Source of the DNA: CAYOEJ01 sp964403015
Lineage (GTDB): Bacteria > Actinomycetota > Actinomycetes > Actinomycetales > Actinomycetaceae
NCBI GenBank assembly: GCA_964403015.1
Contig: CAYOEJ010000003.1
Location: 1-64,000 of the forward strand
Reading direction: 5' to 3'
Length of the DNA stretch: 64,000 bases
In this document: positions 8,724 to 18,476 of the stretch, in pieces
Layout of the letters: each line of letters starts with the position of its first letter
Position numbering within the stretch: position 1 is the stretch's first letter
Position numbers and translations under genes: made by a program
Notes under the pieces: generated by a model
What the model was told of the DNA's origin: nothing
What the model saw: the letters and a program-made list of their open reading frames with translations, nothing else
The model's database searches: none

Positions 8724-9488
8724 CTACAGCACCTTTGACAGGAACTCGATTGTGCGCGGGTGGGTGGGATTATCGAAGACGTCGGTGGGGGTACCCGATT
8801 CGACGATCTTGCCTTCGTCCATGAGGATGACTTGGTCGGACACTTCGCGTGCGAAGCCCACCTCGTGGGTCACCACGATCATGGTCATGCCGCTACTGGC
8901 CAAGTCCTGCATGACGTTCAAGACTTCGCCGACGAGCTCCGGGTCGAGCGCGGAAGTCGGTTCGTCAAACAGCATGAGTGACGGCTCCATCGCCAGCGCA
9001 CGTGCGATGGCGACGCGCTGCTGCTGACCGCCGGAAAGCTCGGCGGGGTAGTGGTCCATACGATCGGCAAGTCCCACGCGATCAAGCTGGGCAATCGCTC
9101 GTTCCTTCGCTTCGGCCTTCGATAGCCCGCGAACCTGAATGGGCGCCTCCATGACATTATGAAGGGCCGTCATGTGCGGGAAGAGGTTGAATCGCTGGAA
9201 TACCATCCCGATTTCGGAGCGCTGCTTGGCGATCTGCTTGTGATTCAGTTCGTAGAGCTTGCCGTCGCGATCGTCGTACCCCATGAGATCGCCTTCGACG
9301 TAAATGCGGCCAGCCTGAATGCTTTCGAGCATGTTGATGCAGCGCAGGATCGTGGATTTTCCAGAGCCGGACGGGCCAAGAATGGTAGAAACCGTTCCGG
9401 TCGGCACATCAAACGAGACCCCGCGAAGCACGTGGAGATCACCGAAAAACTTGTGAACGTTGTTCACTGAAACCATGGGTTGAGTCAT
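8724..9488 (-). CDS. Polar amino-acid ABC transporter ATPase (GlnQ type)
   Basis: 254 residues with Walker [10 protein letters not shown] (38-46), the signature LSGGQQQR, Walker [15 protein letters not shown] and the switch histidine in VVTHEVGFA. Closest in type to GlnQ/HisP-family ATPases for uptake of glutamine, glutamate, cystine or other polar amino acids. It is the last gene of a three-gene leftward operon (binding protein, permease, ATPase), 8 bases after the permease. Confidence 0.92.
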   Translation of the reverse strand: MTQPMVSVNNVHKFFGDLHVLRGVSFDVPTGTVSTILGPSGSGKSTILRCINMLESIQAGRIYVEGDLMGYDDRDGKLYELNHKQIAKQRSEIGMVFQRFNLFPHMTALHNVMEAPIQVRGLSKAEAKERAIAQLDRVGLADRMDHYPAELSGGQQQRVAIARALAMEPSLMLFDEPTSALDPELVGEVLNVMQDLASSGMTMIVVTHEVGFAREVSDQVILMDEGKIVESGTPTDVFDNPTHPRTIEFLSKVL

Positions 9489-9496
9489 AACAGTCC

Positions 9497-10492
9497 TTAG
9501 CCAACGTGTCCCAGAAGCGGATCTTCGCGCGTGGTTCCCGCTTGGGCGATTGCCTGCTGGCGGGAGGTGCGCAGCTTCCTTCGACGACGCCGGGATCCCG
9601 TTGTCGTGGGGCCGGTGCTTTGTACGCCCTTGCCGTAGTGGGTCTCAATGTAGTGCTGGCCAACCATGAGGATCGAGGTGATGACCAAGTACCACAGGGC
9701 CGCAACAAGGAGGAACGGGATCGGTTTGAAGCTCGAGAAGCCCATGGCGTTCGTGGTGTAGGTGAGATCGAGAGTGAAGGGAACGGCGGATACGAGCGAG
9801 GTGGTCTTCATCATCGAGATTGTCTCGTTGCCGGTGGGTGGCACGATCACACGCATGGCCTGCGGAAGGATGATGCGGCGCAGGATCTGTCCCTTGGACA
9901 TGCCGAGGGCCTTGGCCGCTTCTTCTTGGCCCGCATCCACCGAGTTCAGGCCCGTGCGGACGATTTCCGAGAGGTAGGCGCCTTCGTTCAGTCCCAGACC
10001 TAGCACGGCGTAGATAAACATCGTGTGCTGAAGATTGCTCGTCAGTCGATCGGGTTCGAAGGAGAAGAAGTCAACGCCGGTCCACGGAATGCCAACCGTG
10101 ATCGTTTGATAGAGCGTGCCGATCAGGCCCCAGAAGATGAGCTGGGTGTAGATCGGCGTGCCGCGGAAAAACCAAATGTAGACCGTTGCAACGCCGCGCA
10201 GAATCGGGTTGTCAGAGCGACGCATGATGGCCATGGTGACTGCCATGATGATTCCCAGAACCATTGCGCCGACCGTAAGGGCCAGCGTCCATAGAACCGC
10301 GCGGAGGATCTGTGGTTTAAATAGGGTGTCGAAAACTATCGGCCATTCCCATTTGGGGTTCGTGATCAGCGCGTTGGCGATCATTACGACGATCACCGCA
10401 ACTACGGCCGCCGAAATCCAGCGGCCGTAGTGCCTAACGGGTACTGCGTTGATGACCTCCGGGTGGTCGATCTTGTCCGCAGTGTTGTTCAT
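9497..10492 (-). CDS. Amino-acid ABC transporter permease (HisM/GlnP type)
   Basis: 331 residues, longer than the usual 220-250 because of a hydrophilic N-terminus with one extra membrane segment and a basic C-terminal tail ([19 protein letters not shown]). The His/Glu/Gln/Arg/opine permease domain is clear: [16 protein letters not shown], then the coupling motif [20 protein letters not shown] with PQA. One permease gene is present, so the channel is presumably a homodimer. It lies 2 bases after the binding-protein gene. Confidence 0.9.
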   Translation of the reverse strand: MNNTADKIDHPEVINAVPVRHYGRWISAAVVAVIVVMIANALITNPKWEWPIVFDTLFKPQILRAVLWTLALTVGAMVLGIIMAVTMAIMRRSDNPILRGVATVYIWFFRGTPIYTQLIFWGLIGTLYQTITVGIPWTGVDFFSFEPDRLTSNLQHTMFIYAVLGLGLNEGAYLSEIVRTGLNSVDAGQEEAAKALGMSKGQILRRIILPQAMRVIVPPTGNETISMMKTTSLVSAVPFTLDLTYTTNAMGFSSFKPIPFLLVAALWYLVITSILMVGQHYIETHYGKGVQSTGPTTTGSRRRRRKLRTSRQQAIAQAGTTREDPLLGHVG

Positions 10493-10494
10493 GA

Positions 10495-11415
10495 TTAGCC
10501 TTCCGCTGGGTTAAGCACAGCCTCGGTCGATACACCTTCGGTGATGCCCCAAGTTTCGAAGATCTTGTCCATGTAGCCCTCATCCATCAGGTACTGAGTA
10601 GCCGCACGTGTTGCCTCGGTCCACTCGTCGTCCTGCGGGAGCACAATGCCCACGCCGCTCAGGTCCTCAACCTCGCCAACCGACTCGATCTGTCCGTCGG
10701 TAATGGATACGGCGTAGTCGACCACCGAGGAGTCGGCGTACATGGCATCGATCTGCCCGTTCGAGGCGGCAAGAGTGATACGCGACTGCTCATCTTGCTT
10801 CTGAATCTGAATCGGGTTGTCGGCGCATTCTTCTTGGTTCTTCGTCGTCAGGATCTCGTCCTGGTACGTGCCGGTCTGAACGCCAATCGTTGAACCGCAG
10901 ATGTCGGCAGGATCGAATCCAGAGTCGTTTCCAGCGGGTACGCCCCATCCTGATCCGAGTTCAAAGTATTGGATCATGTTGACGGTATTTTGGCGTTCGG
11001 CGGTGATGGTGAAGTTGGAGATGCCGATCTCGTACTTGGTGCCGATAGCGGGGATAATAGAGGCGAACTCGGACTGCTGAATGTCAGCCTCGAGGCCCAT
11101 CACCTTGGCTAGTGAGTTGGCTAAATCGATGTCGTAGCCCTGCGGGGTCACGCCGTCGGCCGCGTAAAACTCTGCCGGGGCGTAGAAGATGTTTGCGCCT
11201 ACGACGAGCTTGCCGTCCGACTTAATGGAGTCTGGAACCAGCTCGGCGATTTCGGCGACTTCCTCGAGATCGGATAGATCCGTTGCCGTAATCTCTCCGA
11301 CGTTTGGGCCGCCTTGAGTAGTTTCCGAGCCGTCCGTGTCTGCATCGTCAGACCCGCAGGCCGCCAGTGACAGCGCGAGCGCCGTTCCCGCAATGATGAG
11401 CTTTGAGTGGCGCAT
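10495..11415 (-). CDS. Amino-acid-binding lipoprotein of an ABC importer
   Basis: 306 residues with lipoprotein signal and lipobox LAAC at about 17-20, an acidic Thr/Asp-rich linker, then the family-3 solute-binding fold (VGANIFYAPAEFY, GYDIDLANSLAKVMG, the TAERQNTVNM stretch and IGVQTGTYQDE). It hands a polar amino acid to the permease and ATPase just downstream. A good ribosome site (AAAGGAG) stands 6 bases before the ATG at 11415. Confidence 0.9.
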   Translation of the reverse strand: MRHSKLIIAGTALALSLAACGSDDADTDGSETTQGGPNVGEITATDLSDLEEVAEIAELVPDSIKSDGKLVVGANIFYAPAEFYAADGVTPQGYDIDLANSLAKVMGLEADIQQSEFASIIPAIGTKYEIGISNFTITAERQNTVNMIQYFELGSGWGVPAGNDSGFDPADICGSTIGVQTGTYQDEILTTKNQEECADNPIQIQKQDEQSRITLAASNGQIDAMYADSSVVDYAVSITDGQIESVGEVEDLSGVGIVLPQDDEWTEATRAATQYLMDEGYMDKIFETWGITEGVSTEAVLNPAEG

Positions 11416-11476
11416 GGTTTCTCCTTTTCACGCACGAAAGTCGATACGCTCCGGTCGTGGTTAATGTAGCCAGATC

Positions 11477-11507
11477 AGTATATGCGCACAGGTGTATAGT
11501 TATGCAA
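11477..11507 (-). promoter_or_regulatory. Possible promoter of the amino-acid ABC operon
   Basis: On the minus strand TTGCAT (11507-11502) and TATACT (11482-11477) are 19 bases apart, 62 bases ahead of the binding-protein ATG. The spacing is long, so this is only a candidate. Confidence 0.3.
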
Positions 11508-11566
11508 CCTTTTGTGTGGTGGGATGTGGCACAGCGGCGATGTTTACGTGATGTCTGCGGGTGCGC

Positions 11567-11668
11567 GGCGCATAAAGCCTCTTGGTCAACGAACAGGTGG
11601 GCGGGCGTAAAGGCTCGCGGTCAACTAACAGGTGTGTGGCGCATATAGCTTCGCAATAAACGAGCGTG
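11567..11668. repeat. Degenerate ~36-base tandem repeats between amino-acid ABC operon and hrpA
   Basis: Two clear copies (11567-11599 and 11603-11634), both of the pattern GGCG(C)(A)TAAAG...GGTCAAC-AACAGGTG, plus a decayed third at 11638-11668. They fill most of the 285-base spacer downstream of hrpA. No gene is visible there. Confidence 0.6.
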
Positions 11669-11700
11669 TTCGCGGTAACGGGAGCGTGGCAACGCGCCGG

Positions 11701-14700
11701 TTATCCTAGCAACTTGCGAATTCTTTGCGGGGACACCTTCGTAGGCGTGCCAAGCTGTTGAGCAAACAGCGATACGCGCAGCTCCTCGATCATCCATCGC
11801 GCCTGTAGTAGCACGGCTGCTCGCTGCGGGTCGTATGCACTGCGGGCGAACTCCTCGCGCTCGCTATCCACCAGATCCTCCACGTCGGCAACTTGCCAAC
11901 CAAGAGCATCGTCCGCGGCAGGGTTGACCGCCGCCTTATCGATTCGAAGTCCGGCGGCTTGGAGGTAACGAGGCAGGTGAGCAAGGTAGGCGTCCGGGGT
12001 TGCGGAGACAAACCCATCGAAGATGAGTTCTGAAATCTGATCGCGCACGTCGGTGACGGTATTGATAAGCGCCAGAGAGGAGTGCGCCTTGACCTTGGCC
12101 TCTACCTCGCCCCACGCGCCGAGCACGCGGACCACGATCTTTGCTACCCGGTACACCTCATCTTCGAGACGGTCACGGACGAATCCGCGCAGCGCTTCGT
12201 ACTCATCCGCCTTTCGAATCCGGCCAATCGGAGTTTTGTTTTGCTTGCCCCACGCGTCGGCGAGGTTCCGCACGGCCGCTAACTGGAGGTCGGTTACGAG
12301 TGCCGGTGTCGACTTATACGGCGACGCCGCCAACGTCAGCGACTCCGTTCCCGTCCACCGACTACTTACCCGAGCCTCCGGCAAGGCAACCTCGCCGGCC
12401 ACGAGGCGAATAATCCCCTTTCGGTGATCTCGCACCTGCTCGGCTGGCTCGGCGAGCACGCGAAGCGCCACGGTCGGCTTACCCTTACCCGCCACTTCAA
12501 CAAGTGCCGGATATCCGCGCACCACCATGTCGTGAGGACCGGTAGTTTCGACGACGACGGGCATCGTTTTGTCTTTGAGGTCCGGCCACGTTGTCAGGTT
12601 GTCGACGCCGGCAGCAAGCGTCTGCGCCGAGGTCTTTGCGGCCAACCCGGCGCGCTCCTTCTCGTGTTTTGCGGCGGTGTCGCGACGCGCGGCTGCGTCA
12701 GCTCGCTTCGTATCTGCCACGATCTGCTCGCGAGCTTCTTCCAGCGCGCGGGCAACCGCACCCTTGACCACCGACTCAACTGCGCTTCTGGTTTGCGGAG
12801 CTAGGGAGCGTTGAAGCTCCGTCAGCGATGGTCCTTGATCCAGCACGGCACCGCGTTCGGATCGCACTCGGAAAGTGATTTCTAAGTGGGACGGAAGCGC
12901 GACTTCAGCCCACGCTTCGTCGTCGATATCAATCTGGCGCAGGTCTCGCACCGCCGTCGTGAACGCTTCGCGGAAAGATGGTGCGCCGGGGGTACCGTGA
13001 GCCACCGCGTCCCACTCGGGTAGGCGAGCGACAATCTCGCGGGCAACGTCAGGGGCAGGCACAAGATTGCGACGAATACGCTTGGGTAGCGCGCGAATCG
13101 TGGAGACCGTGAGTTCCTCGAGCATGCCGGGAACGAGCCAGTCGAAACCGTCGTCGGTGAGACGAGGGAGAAGGGTCACCGGAACGTCGATCGTGAGGCC
13201 GTCGGAGTGCTTGCCAGGCACGAAGTGATACTCGATCGGCAACGTGATGTCGCCCTGAACCCACTCGGTGGGGAATTCGGCGTCGGATGCGTCGGTTTCA
13301 CCTAGAAGGAATTCGCGGGTGAAGTTCAGCAGCTCGGGATTCTTCTTTTGTTCCTTCTTCCACCACGAGTCGAAGTGGCGGCCCGAGACGATGTGATCGG
13401 GTACCCGCTCATCGAAGAAGGTGAATTGGGCACCGTCGTCGGCAACGATGCCAAGTGTGCGCAGGCGTTCTTCAACTTCGTGGGCGTCGCTCAGCGCCTG
13501 CTTGTTGTGCTTAACGAACTTGTGGTGCATCCGCCACTGGTTTTCGACCAAGCCGTGGCGAATAAAGAGTTCCCGAGCGAGCTCCTTCGACGTTGGGGTG
13601 CCAATCTTTGATAGCAGTACGTGGCGGTCGGCTACCACAGTGAGCCCGTAGAGCGTGATTTTCTCGTGAACCATCGCAGCGCCTTGGCGCGTGGACCAAA
13701 ACGGTTCGGAGTAGCTCTTCTTAATGAGGTGGCGGCCGGCAACCTCAACCCAGTCTGGATTGATCTTGGCTACCGTGCGGGCAAACAGGCGTGACGTTTC
13801 TACAAGTTCGGCGGCCATCACCCATTCGGGCGTGCGTCGGTGAAGGCCCGAGCCGGGCCAGATCACGAAGTGGGTGCCACGAGCCCCCTGATAGTCGCGC
13901 TTACGCTCATCCCAATTGCCGAGGTTGGATAGCAAGCCGACCAGAAGCGAGCGATGAATGGCATCCGCGGCGGGGGAATCCGATGATTTCCCAACGGTTT
14001 TGACGGCGTGCGCGACATCCTGATGGTGAGAGTTGTCCTTGCCATCCTCGGCAGCCTCACGGAGCTGACTGTGTGACGGAAGTTTGATCGGGCGGAGTTT
14101 CAGACCGAGGGGTTTTGCGAGCTCGCGGAGCTGAGCGACGACGTCTTGCCATTCCCGAAAACGCAGCCAGTTGAGGTACTCGGAGCGACACATCCGGCGG
14201 AACGCAGACCCGGAAAGCTCACGCTGTTGCGTACGCAAGTATCGCCAGAGGTTGAGGTAGGCAAGGAAGTCCGAGGTTGGCTCGGTGAAGCGCGCATGAA
14301 GCTGGTCGGCTTGGGCGCGGAACTCGGCTGGGCGCTCGCGAACATCTTGGACGGACATGGCTGCCACCAGAACGAGTACCTCCGAGGCGCAGCCGTTGTC
14401 TGCTGCTGCGAGAAGCATGCGGCCTAGGCGCGGATCGATGGGGAGGCGCGCGAGTTGGCTACCTATCTTGGTGAGGATAGGCGTTCGCGTATCTGGCTCG
14501 AGCGCGCCAATCTCTTCAAGAAGTTGAACACCGGCACGAACTGCACGCAGGTCGGGTGGGTCGATGAAGGGGAACTCCGCTACCGTTCCTAGGCCTAGGG
14601 ACGCCATTTGCAAGATGACGGATGCCAGCGACGTCCGCTGGATCTCAGGTTCCGTGAACTCCTCGCGTGAGGCGAAGTCCTCTTCAGAATAGAGGCGAAT

Positions 14701-15981
14701 AGCAATGCCATCGGCCACGCGACCACATCGGCCAGCGCGCTGGTTTGCGGACGCCTGCGAAACCGGCTCGATCGGCAGCCGCTGTACCTTGGTCTTGTTT
14801 GAATAGCGGGATATGCGCGCGGTACCCGGATCGATCACGTATCGGATGCCTGGAACGGTCAACGACGTCTCTGCGATGTTGGTAGCAAGGACGATCCTGC
14901 GGTGGTTGTGCGCTTGAAAAATCCGGTGCTGCTCTGCTGCCGTGAGTCGCGCAAAAAGTGGTAGAACTTCGACTGCTCCCGGCACCGACGACGAACCGCC
15001 CGGCTCGATGTAGCGCGCCCCGAGTTCGTCGGCGAATGCCTTTTGGGTATCGCGGATCTCACCCTCGCCAGAAAGGAAGACAAGGATATCCCCGGGCCCT
15101 TCGGCAAAAAGTTCCTCGGCGGCATCGATGATTCCAGAGATTTGATCCTTAGCTTCTTCCCGCGAGAGACGTTCGGGATTATGGGATGCTTGCCGTGAGT
15201 GAGTCGCGCTCGCGTCGGTACCACTCGCGTAGCTGGGGTCGCGGCGAACGGGGGAACCGGCGTCGGTAGCGCCGTCGTCGTAAAGGGGACGGTAGCGGAT
15301 TTCAACTGGATAGGTGCGGCCGGAAACCTCGATGATCGGAGCGACTGCGCCGGGATAGCCGCCGTGCATGTGCTGGCCGAAGTGCTCGGCGAAGCGAGCG
15401 GAGTCGATTGTGGCGGAGGTGATGATGAGTTTGAGATCGGGACGTCGGGGGAGGAGGCGGGCGAGGTAGCCAAGGAGGAAGTCGATGTTGAGGGAGCGCT
15501 CGTGGGCTTCGTCGATAATGATCGTGTCGTACCGGCGCAGGTCTGGATCGCTTTGGATCTCGGCGAGCAAGATTCCGTCCGTCATGAGTTTGACGAGCGT
15601 ATCGCGCGAGACCTCCTCGGTGAATCGGACCTGATAGCCGATCGCCCCGCCAAGCTTGACGCCTAGTTCGTCGCAGATGCGTTCGGCAACCGAGCGTGCA
15701 GCAATTCGGCGTGGCTGCGTGTGGCCGATGAGGCCGTGAACGCCCCGGCCGAGTTCAAGGCATATCTTGGGCAGCTGCGTGGTTTTTCCCGAGCCGGTCT
15801 CGCCGGCAACGATCACCACTTGGTTGTTCGCGATGGCCTCTTTGATGTCCTCGCGGCGAGCTGAGACGGGAAGCTGTTCGGGATAGGTGATCTCAGGAAC
15901 CACTGAGCGGCGGTGCTCGAGAACCTGGGGTGTGAAAGGTCGCGGGCCCGACCTGCGGTTGCTATGGCGATTTCTTGACAT
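11701..15981 (-). CDS. hrpA: ATP-dependent RNA helicase HrpA
   Basis: 1426 residues from the ATG at 15981, chosen because GGAG stands 4 bases ahead. An open frame extends further upstream to 16086, but that part is encoded by tandem spacer repeats and is unlikely to be protein. Features in order: Walker A GETGSGKTT, the DEAH box in IIIDEAHERSLN, SAT motif III, the QRAGRCGR motif VI, then the long helicase-associated, OB and DUF3418 regions typical of HrpA (about 1300 residues in Proteobacteria). HrpA resolves RNA structures and rescues stalled ribosomes in E. coli. The gene ends with an alternative 'KLLG' tail followed by repeat-rich spacer. Confidence 0.93.
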   Translation of the reverse strand: MSRNRHSNRRSGPRPFTPQVLEHRRSVVPEITYPEQLPVSARREDIKEAIANNQVVIVAGETGSGKTTQLPKICLELGRGVHGLIGHTQPRRIAARSVAERICDELGVKLGGAIGYQVRFTEEVSRDTLVKLMTDGILLAEIQSDPDLRRYDTIIIDEAHERSLNIDFLLGYLARLLPRRPDLKLIITSATIDSARFAEHFGQHMHGGYPGAVAPIIEVSGRTYPVEIRYRPLYDDGATDAGSPVRRDPSYASGTDASATHSRQASHNPERLSREEAKDQISGIIDAAEELFAEGPGDILVFLSGEGEIRDTQKAFADELGARYIEPGGSSSVPGAVEVLPLFARLTAAEQHRIFQAHNHRRIVLATNIAETSLTVPGIRYVIDPGTARISRYSNKTKVQRLPIEPVSQASANQRAGRCGRVADGIAIRLYSEEDFASREEFTEPEIQRTSLASVILQMASLGLGTVAEFPFIDPPDLRAVRAGVQLLEEIGALEPDTRTPILTKIGSQLARLPIDPRLGRMLLAAADNGCASEVLVLVAAMSVQDVRERPAEFRAQADQLHARFTEPTSDFLAYLNLWRYLRTQQRELSGSAFRRMCRSEYLNWLRFREWQDVVAQLRELAKPLGLKLRPIKLPSHSQLREAAEDGKDNSHHQDVAHAVKTVGKSSDSPAADAIHRSLLVGLLSNLGNWDERKRDYQGARGTHFVIWPGSGLHRRTPEWVMAAELVETSRLFARTVAKINPDWVEVAGRHLIKKSYSEPFWSTRQGAAMVHEKITLYGLTVVADRHVLLSKIGTPTSKELARELFIRHGLVENQWRMHHKFVKHNKQALSDAHEVEERLRTLGIVADDGAQFTFFDERVPDHIVSGRHFDSWWKKEQKKNPELLNFTREFLLGETDASDAEFPTEWVQGDITLPIEYHFVPGKHSDGLTIDVPVTLLPRLTDDGFDWLVPGMLEELTVSTIRALPKRIRRNLVPAPDVAREIVARLPEWDAVAHGTPGAPSFREAFTTAVRDLRQIDIDDEAWAEVALPSHLEITFRVRSERGAVLDQGPSLTELQRSLAPQTRSAVESVVKGAVARALEEAREQIVADTKRADAAARRDTAAKHEKERAGLAAKTSAQTLAAGVDNLTTWPDLKDKTMPVVVETTGPHDMVVRGYPALVEVAGKGKPTVALRVLAEPAEQVRDHRKGIIRLVAGEVALPEARVSSRWTGTESLTLAASPYKSTPALVTDLQLAAVRNLADAWGKQNKTPIGRIRKADEYEALRGFVRDRLEDEVYRVAKIVVRVLGAWGEVEAKVKAHSSLALINTVTDVRDQISELIFDGFVSATPDAYLAHLPRYLQAAGLRIDKAAVNPAADDALGWQVADVEDLVDSEREEFARSAYDPQRAAVLLQARWMIEELRVSLFAQQLGTPTKVSPQRIRKLLG

Positions 15982-16006
15982 CGTCTCCATTCTTTCACGA
16001 CCACGA

Positions 16007-16100
16007 GGTTGGCCCCAATCTTGACCTCTGATGGGTAACCGGTTGGCTCCAATCTTGGTCTCTGATGGGTGACGGTTTGGCTCCAATCTTGACCGATTCC
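16007..16100. repeat. 34-base tandem repeat upstream of hrpA (2.7 copies)
   Basis: Units begin at 16007, 16041 and 16075 with the shared pattern GGTTGGCYCCAATCTTG followed by an RYCTCTGATGGGT block; period 34. They lie 26-120 bases ahead of the hrpA start, so they occupy its likely promoter/leader and produce a spurious in-frame N-terminal extension of repeated residues. Confidence 0.8.
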
Positions 16101-16236
16101 ATCGACACTCCGGGCACGCCCATTAAACAAATTTCGTGAAAAATTCTTATGCGCAGCAGGTCGGGAAAAGGTGTCGGTGATGAGTGGGAAAATCGGATGT
16201 GGGACCAAAAGATGACACGGATGTAATTCGTTCGTA

Positions 16237-16252
16237 CTACTATATCTAGTGT
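16237..16252 (+). promoter_or_regulatory. NrdR box ahead of nrdD
   Basis: CTACTATATCTAGTGT agrees with the NrdR-box consensus (acaCwAtATaTwGtgt) at 13 of 16 positions, including the conserved core. It lies 24 bases before the nrdD ATG. NrdR is the universal repressor of ribonucleotide reductase genes and normally binds paired boxes; a second box is not convincing here. The A/T core may also carry the -10 element. Confidence 0.7.
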
Positions 16253-16275
16253 TTTCACAATGAAGGGAGCACAAG

Positions 16276-18456
16276 ATGTCGTTATTAGTAGAAAATGACG
16301 TTACTGTCGGAAAGCACGCGCACGGAGCCACCGTGCTAAAGCGTGACGGTCGCACGGTTCCCTTCGACGCGACCAAGATCTACCGCGCGATCGAGTCCGC
16401 ATTCCGCGAGTGTGGATACGAGGACTCGGCGTTCGTTGAGAAGGCGACTGCCGACGTCGTCGGGTCTCTTCCAGAAGCGGAGCTGGACATTCCGATGATC
16501 CAGCGTGAGGTGGAGGACCGCCTCATGAAGTCTGACTACCCGGAGGTTGCGCGCGCCTACATTGAGTACAGGCACGACCGGGATCAGGCCCGCGAACAGG
16601 CCATGGATATTCAGCATTCCGTGGGTAAGTTGCTTCAGCGGGATAAGTCCGTGGTGAATGAAAATGCCAACAAGGATGCCACGGTGTTTAACACGCAGCG
16701 CGACCTCACCGCGGGTTCAGTGGCAAAGGCATACGCGCTCAAGCACCTTCTCCCGCGTCACGTCGCCAACGCTCACATCAAAGGTGACATTCACTTCCAC
16801 GATCTTGACTACAACCCCTTCCAGCCCATGACCAACTGCTGCCTCATTGATATCGAAGGCATGCTCAAGGGTGGGTTCCAGATCGGCAATGCGCGCGTGG
16901 AATCACCGCGGTCAATCAACACCGCCACCGCTCAGATCGCGCAGATTATCGCCAACGTTGCCTCCTCGCAGTACGGCGGCTGCTCGGTGGACCGAACTGA
17001 TGAGGTCTTGGCGCCGTATGCGCAGATTAACTATGACAAGCACATGCGCGACGCCGAGGAATGGGTGACGGAGGATAAGCGCGAGGCCTACGCCATGGCC
17101 AAAACGCGCAAGGACATCTACGACGCCATGCAGTCGCTCGAGTATGAAATCAACACCCTGTACTCCTCGAACGGTCAGACGCCGTTCGTCACGCTTGGCT
17201 TTGGCCTCGGTACTGGGGTGCTGGAACGCGAAATTCAGATGGCGATTTTGAACGTGCGCATCGGAGGTATTGGCAAAGATAAGCACACGGCCATCTTCCC
17301 GAAGCTTGTGTTCGGATTGCGTCGTGGGGTCAACCTCGAGGAAGCGGATCCGAACTACGACATCAAGCAGCTTGCGCTTGAGTGCTCCACCAAGCGCATG
17401 TACCCCGATGTCATTTCGTACGACAAGCTCACGGAGATCGAAGGCGACTACAAGGTGCCCATGGGTTGTCGCTCATTCCTTCCCAAGTGGGAAGATCCTG
17501 AGACTGGCGAGGCTGTGAATGCTGGTCGAAACAACCTGGGTGTCGTCACGCTGAATGTTCCGCGCATCGCCATTGAGGCGCGAGGCGACATGGATAAGTT
17601 CTGGGATCTTCTAGGTGAGCGGATGACGTTGGTTCGCGAAGCGCTCCTCTTCCGTATCCGGCGATGCGAGGAGGCAACGCCCGCGAACGCTCCGATTTTG
17701 TATAAGTATGGTGCTTTCCAAAAGCGTGCTGGCGATGAGGACACAGATGTTAAGGACTTCTTCCGGGGGCATCGCGCCACGGCGTCGATCGGGTACATCG
17801 GTTTGTACGAGGCTGCGACGCTGTTCTTTGGGCCGAACTGGGAGAATAACCCGGAGGCCAAGGAATTTACACTCGATATTGTTCGGAAGATGAATGAGTA
17901 CGCGGAGGAGTGGCGCGGTGCCCATCCGTACTGGTTCTCGGTGTATGCCACGCCGTCCGAGTCTCTGACCGATCGCTTCTGCCGTATTGACCGCGAAAAG
18001 TTTGGTGCGATCAAGGATGTGACGGACAAGGATTACTACACGAATTCCTTCCACTACGACGTCCGCAAGAAGATCACTCCGTTCGAGAAGATCGACTTCG
18101 AGGCTGAATACGCGTACTACACCAAGGGTGGATTCATTCACTACTGCGAGTACCCCAAGCTCACGCACAACAAGAAGGCTCTCGAGACCGTGTGGGACTA
18201 CGCCTACGATCGCGTGGCCTATCTTGGAACCAATACACCGATCGACCACTGCTACGAGTGCGGTTTCGACGGGGAATTCAAGCCGACCGAGGAAGGTTTC
18301 GCCTGCCCCGACTGTGGTAACACGGATCCCAAAACCTGTGACGTAGTGAAGCGGACCTGCGGCTACCTCGGTAACCCTCAGAAGCGTCCGATGGTTCATG
18401 GTCGTCACGTCGAGATCTCGCAGCGCGTCAAGCACATGGATGAGATCGAGCTTTAA
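16276..18456 (+). CDS. nrdD: Anaerobic (class III) ribonucleoside-triphosphate reductase
   Basis: 726 residues, full length. The N-terminus holds an ATP-cone allosteric domain (VLKRDGRTVPFDATKI at about 19-34). The C-terminus holds the zinc site (CYECG ... CPDCG) and the glycyl-radical motif RTCGYLG with the radical glycine at about 696. It makes deoxyribonucleotides without oxygen, using a radical put on by the NrdG activase encoded next. The ATG follows GGGAGC by 6 bases. A NrdR box lies directly upstream. Presence of this pair implies growth at low oxygen. Confidence 0.96.
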   Translation: MSLLVENDVTVGKHAHGATVLKRDGRTVPFDATKIYRAIESAFRECGYEDSAFVEKATADVVGSLPEAELDIPMIQREVEDRLMKSDYPEVARAYIEYRHDRDQAREQAMDIQHSVGKLLQRDKSVVNENANKDATVFNTQRDLTAGSVAKAYALKHLLPRHVANAHIKGDIHFHDLDYNPFQPMTNCCLIDIEGMLKGGFQIGNARVESPRSINTATAQIAQIIANVASSQYGGCSVDRTDEVLAPYAQINYDKHMRDAEEWVTEDKREAYAMAKTRKDIYDAMQSLEYEINTLYSSNGQTPFVTLGFGLGTGVLEREIQMAILNVRIGGIGKDKHTAIFPKLVFGLRRGVNLEEADPNYDIKQLALECSTKRMYPDVISYDKLTEIEGDYKVPMGCRSFLPKWEDPETGEAVNAGRNNLGVVTLNVPRIAIEARGDMDKFWDLLGERMTLVREALLFRIRRCEEATPANAPILYKYGAFQKRAGDEDTDVKDFFRGHRATASIGYIGLYEAATLFFGPNWENNPEAKEFTLDIVRKMNEYAEEWRGAHPYWFSVYATPSESLTDRFCRIDREKFGAIKDVTDKDYYTNSFHYDVRKKITPFEKIDFEAEYAYYTKGGFIHYCEYPKLTHNKKALETVWDYAYDRVAYLGTNTPIDHCYECGFDGEFKPTEEGFACPDCGNTDPKTCDVVKRTCGYLGNPQKRPMVHGRHVEISQRVKHMDEIEL

Positions 18457-18476
18457 CGACAGGGCCCTGGTGCCAC

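Noticed and set aside
15982..16086. N-terminal extension of HrpA with repeated GxNRLPIRGQDWG-like residues
   Set aside because: Encoded by tandem DNA repeats, no good ribosome site; the ATG at 15981 with GGAG is preferred.
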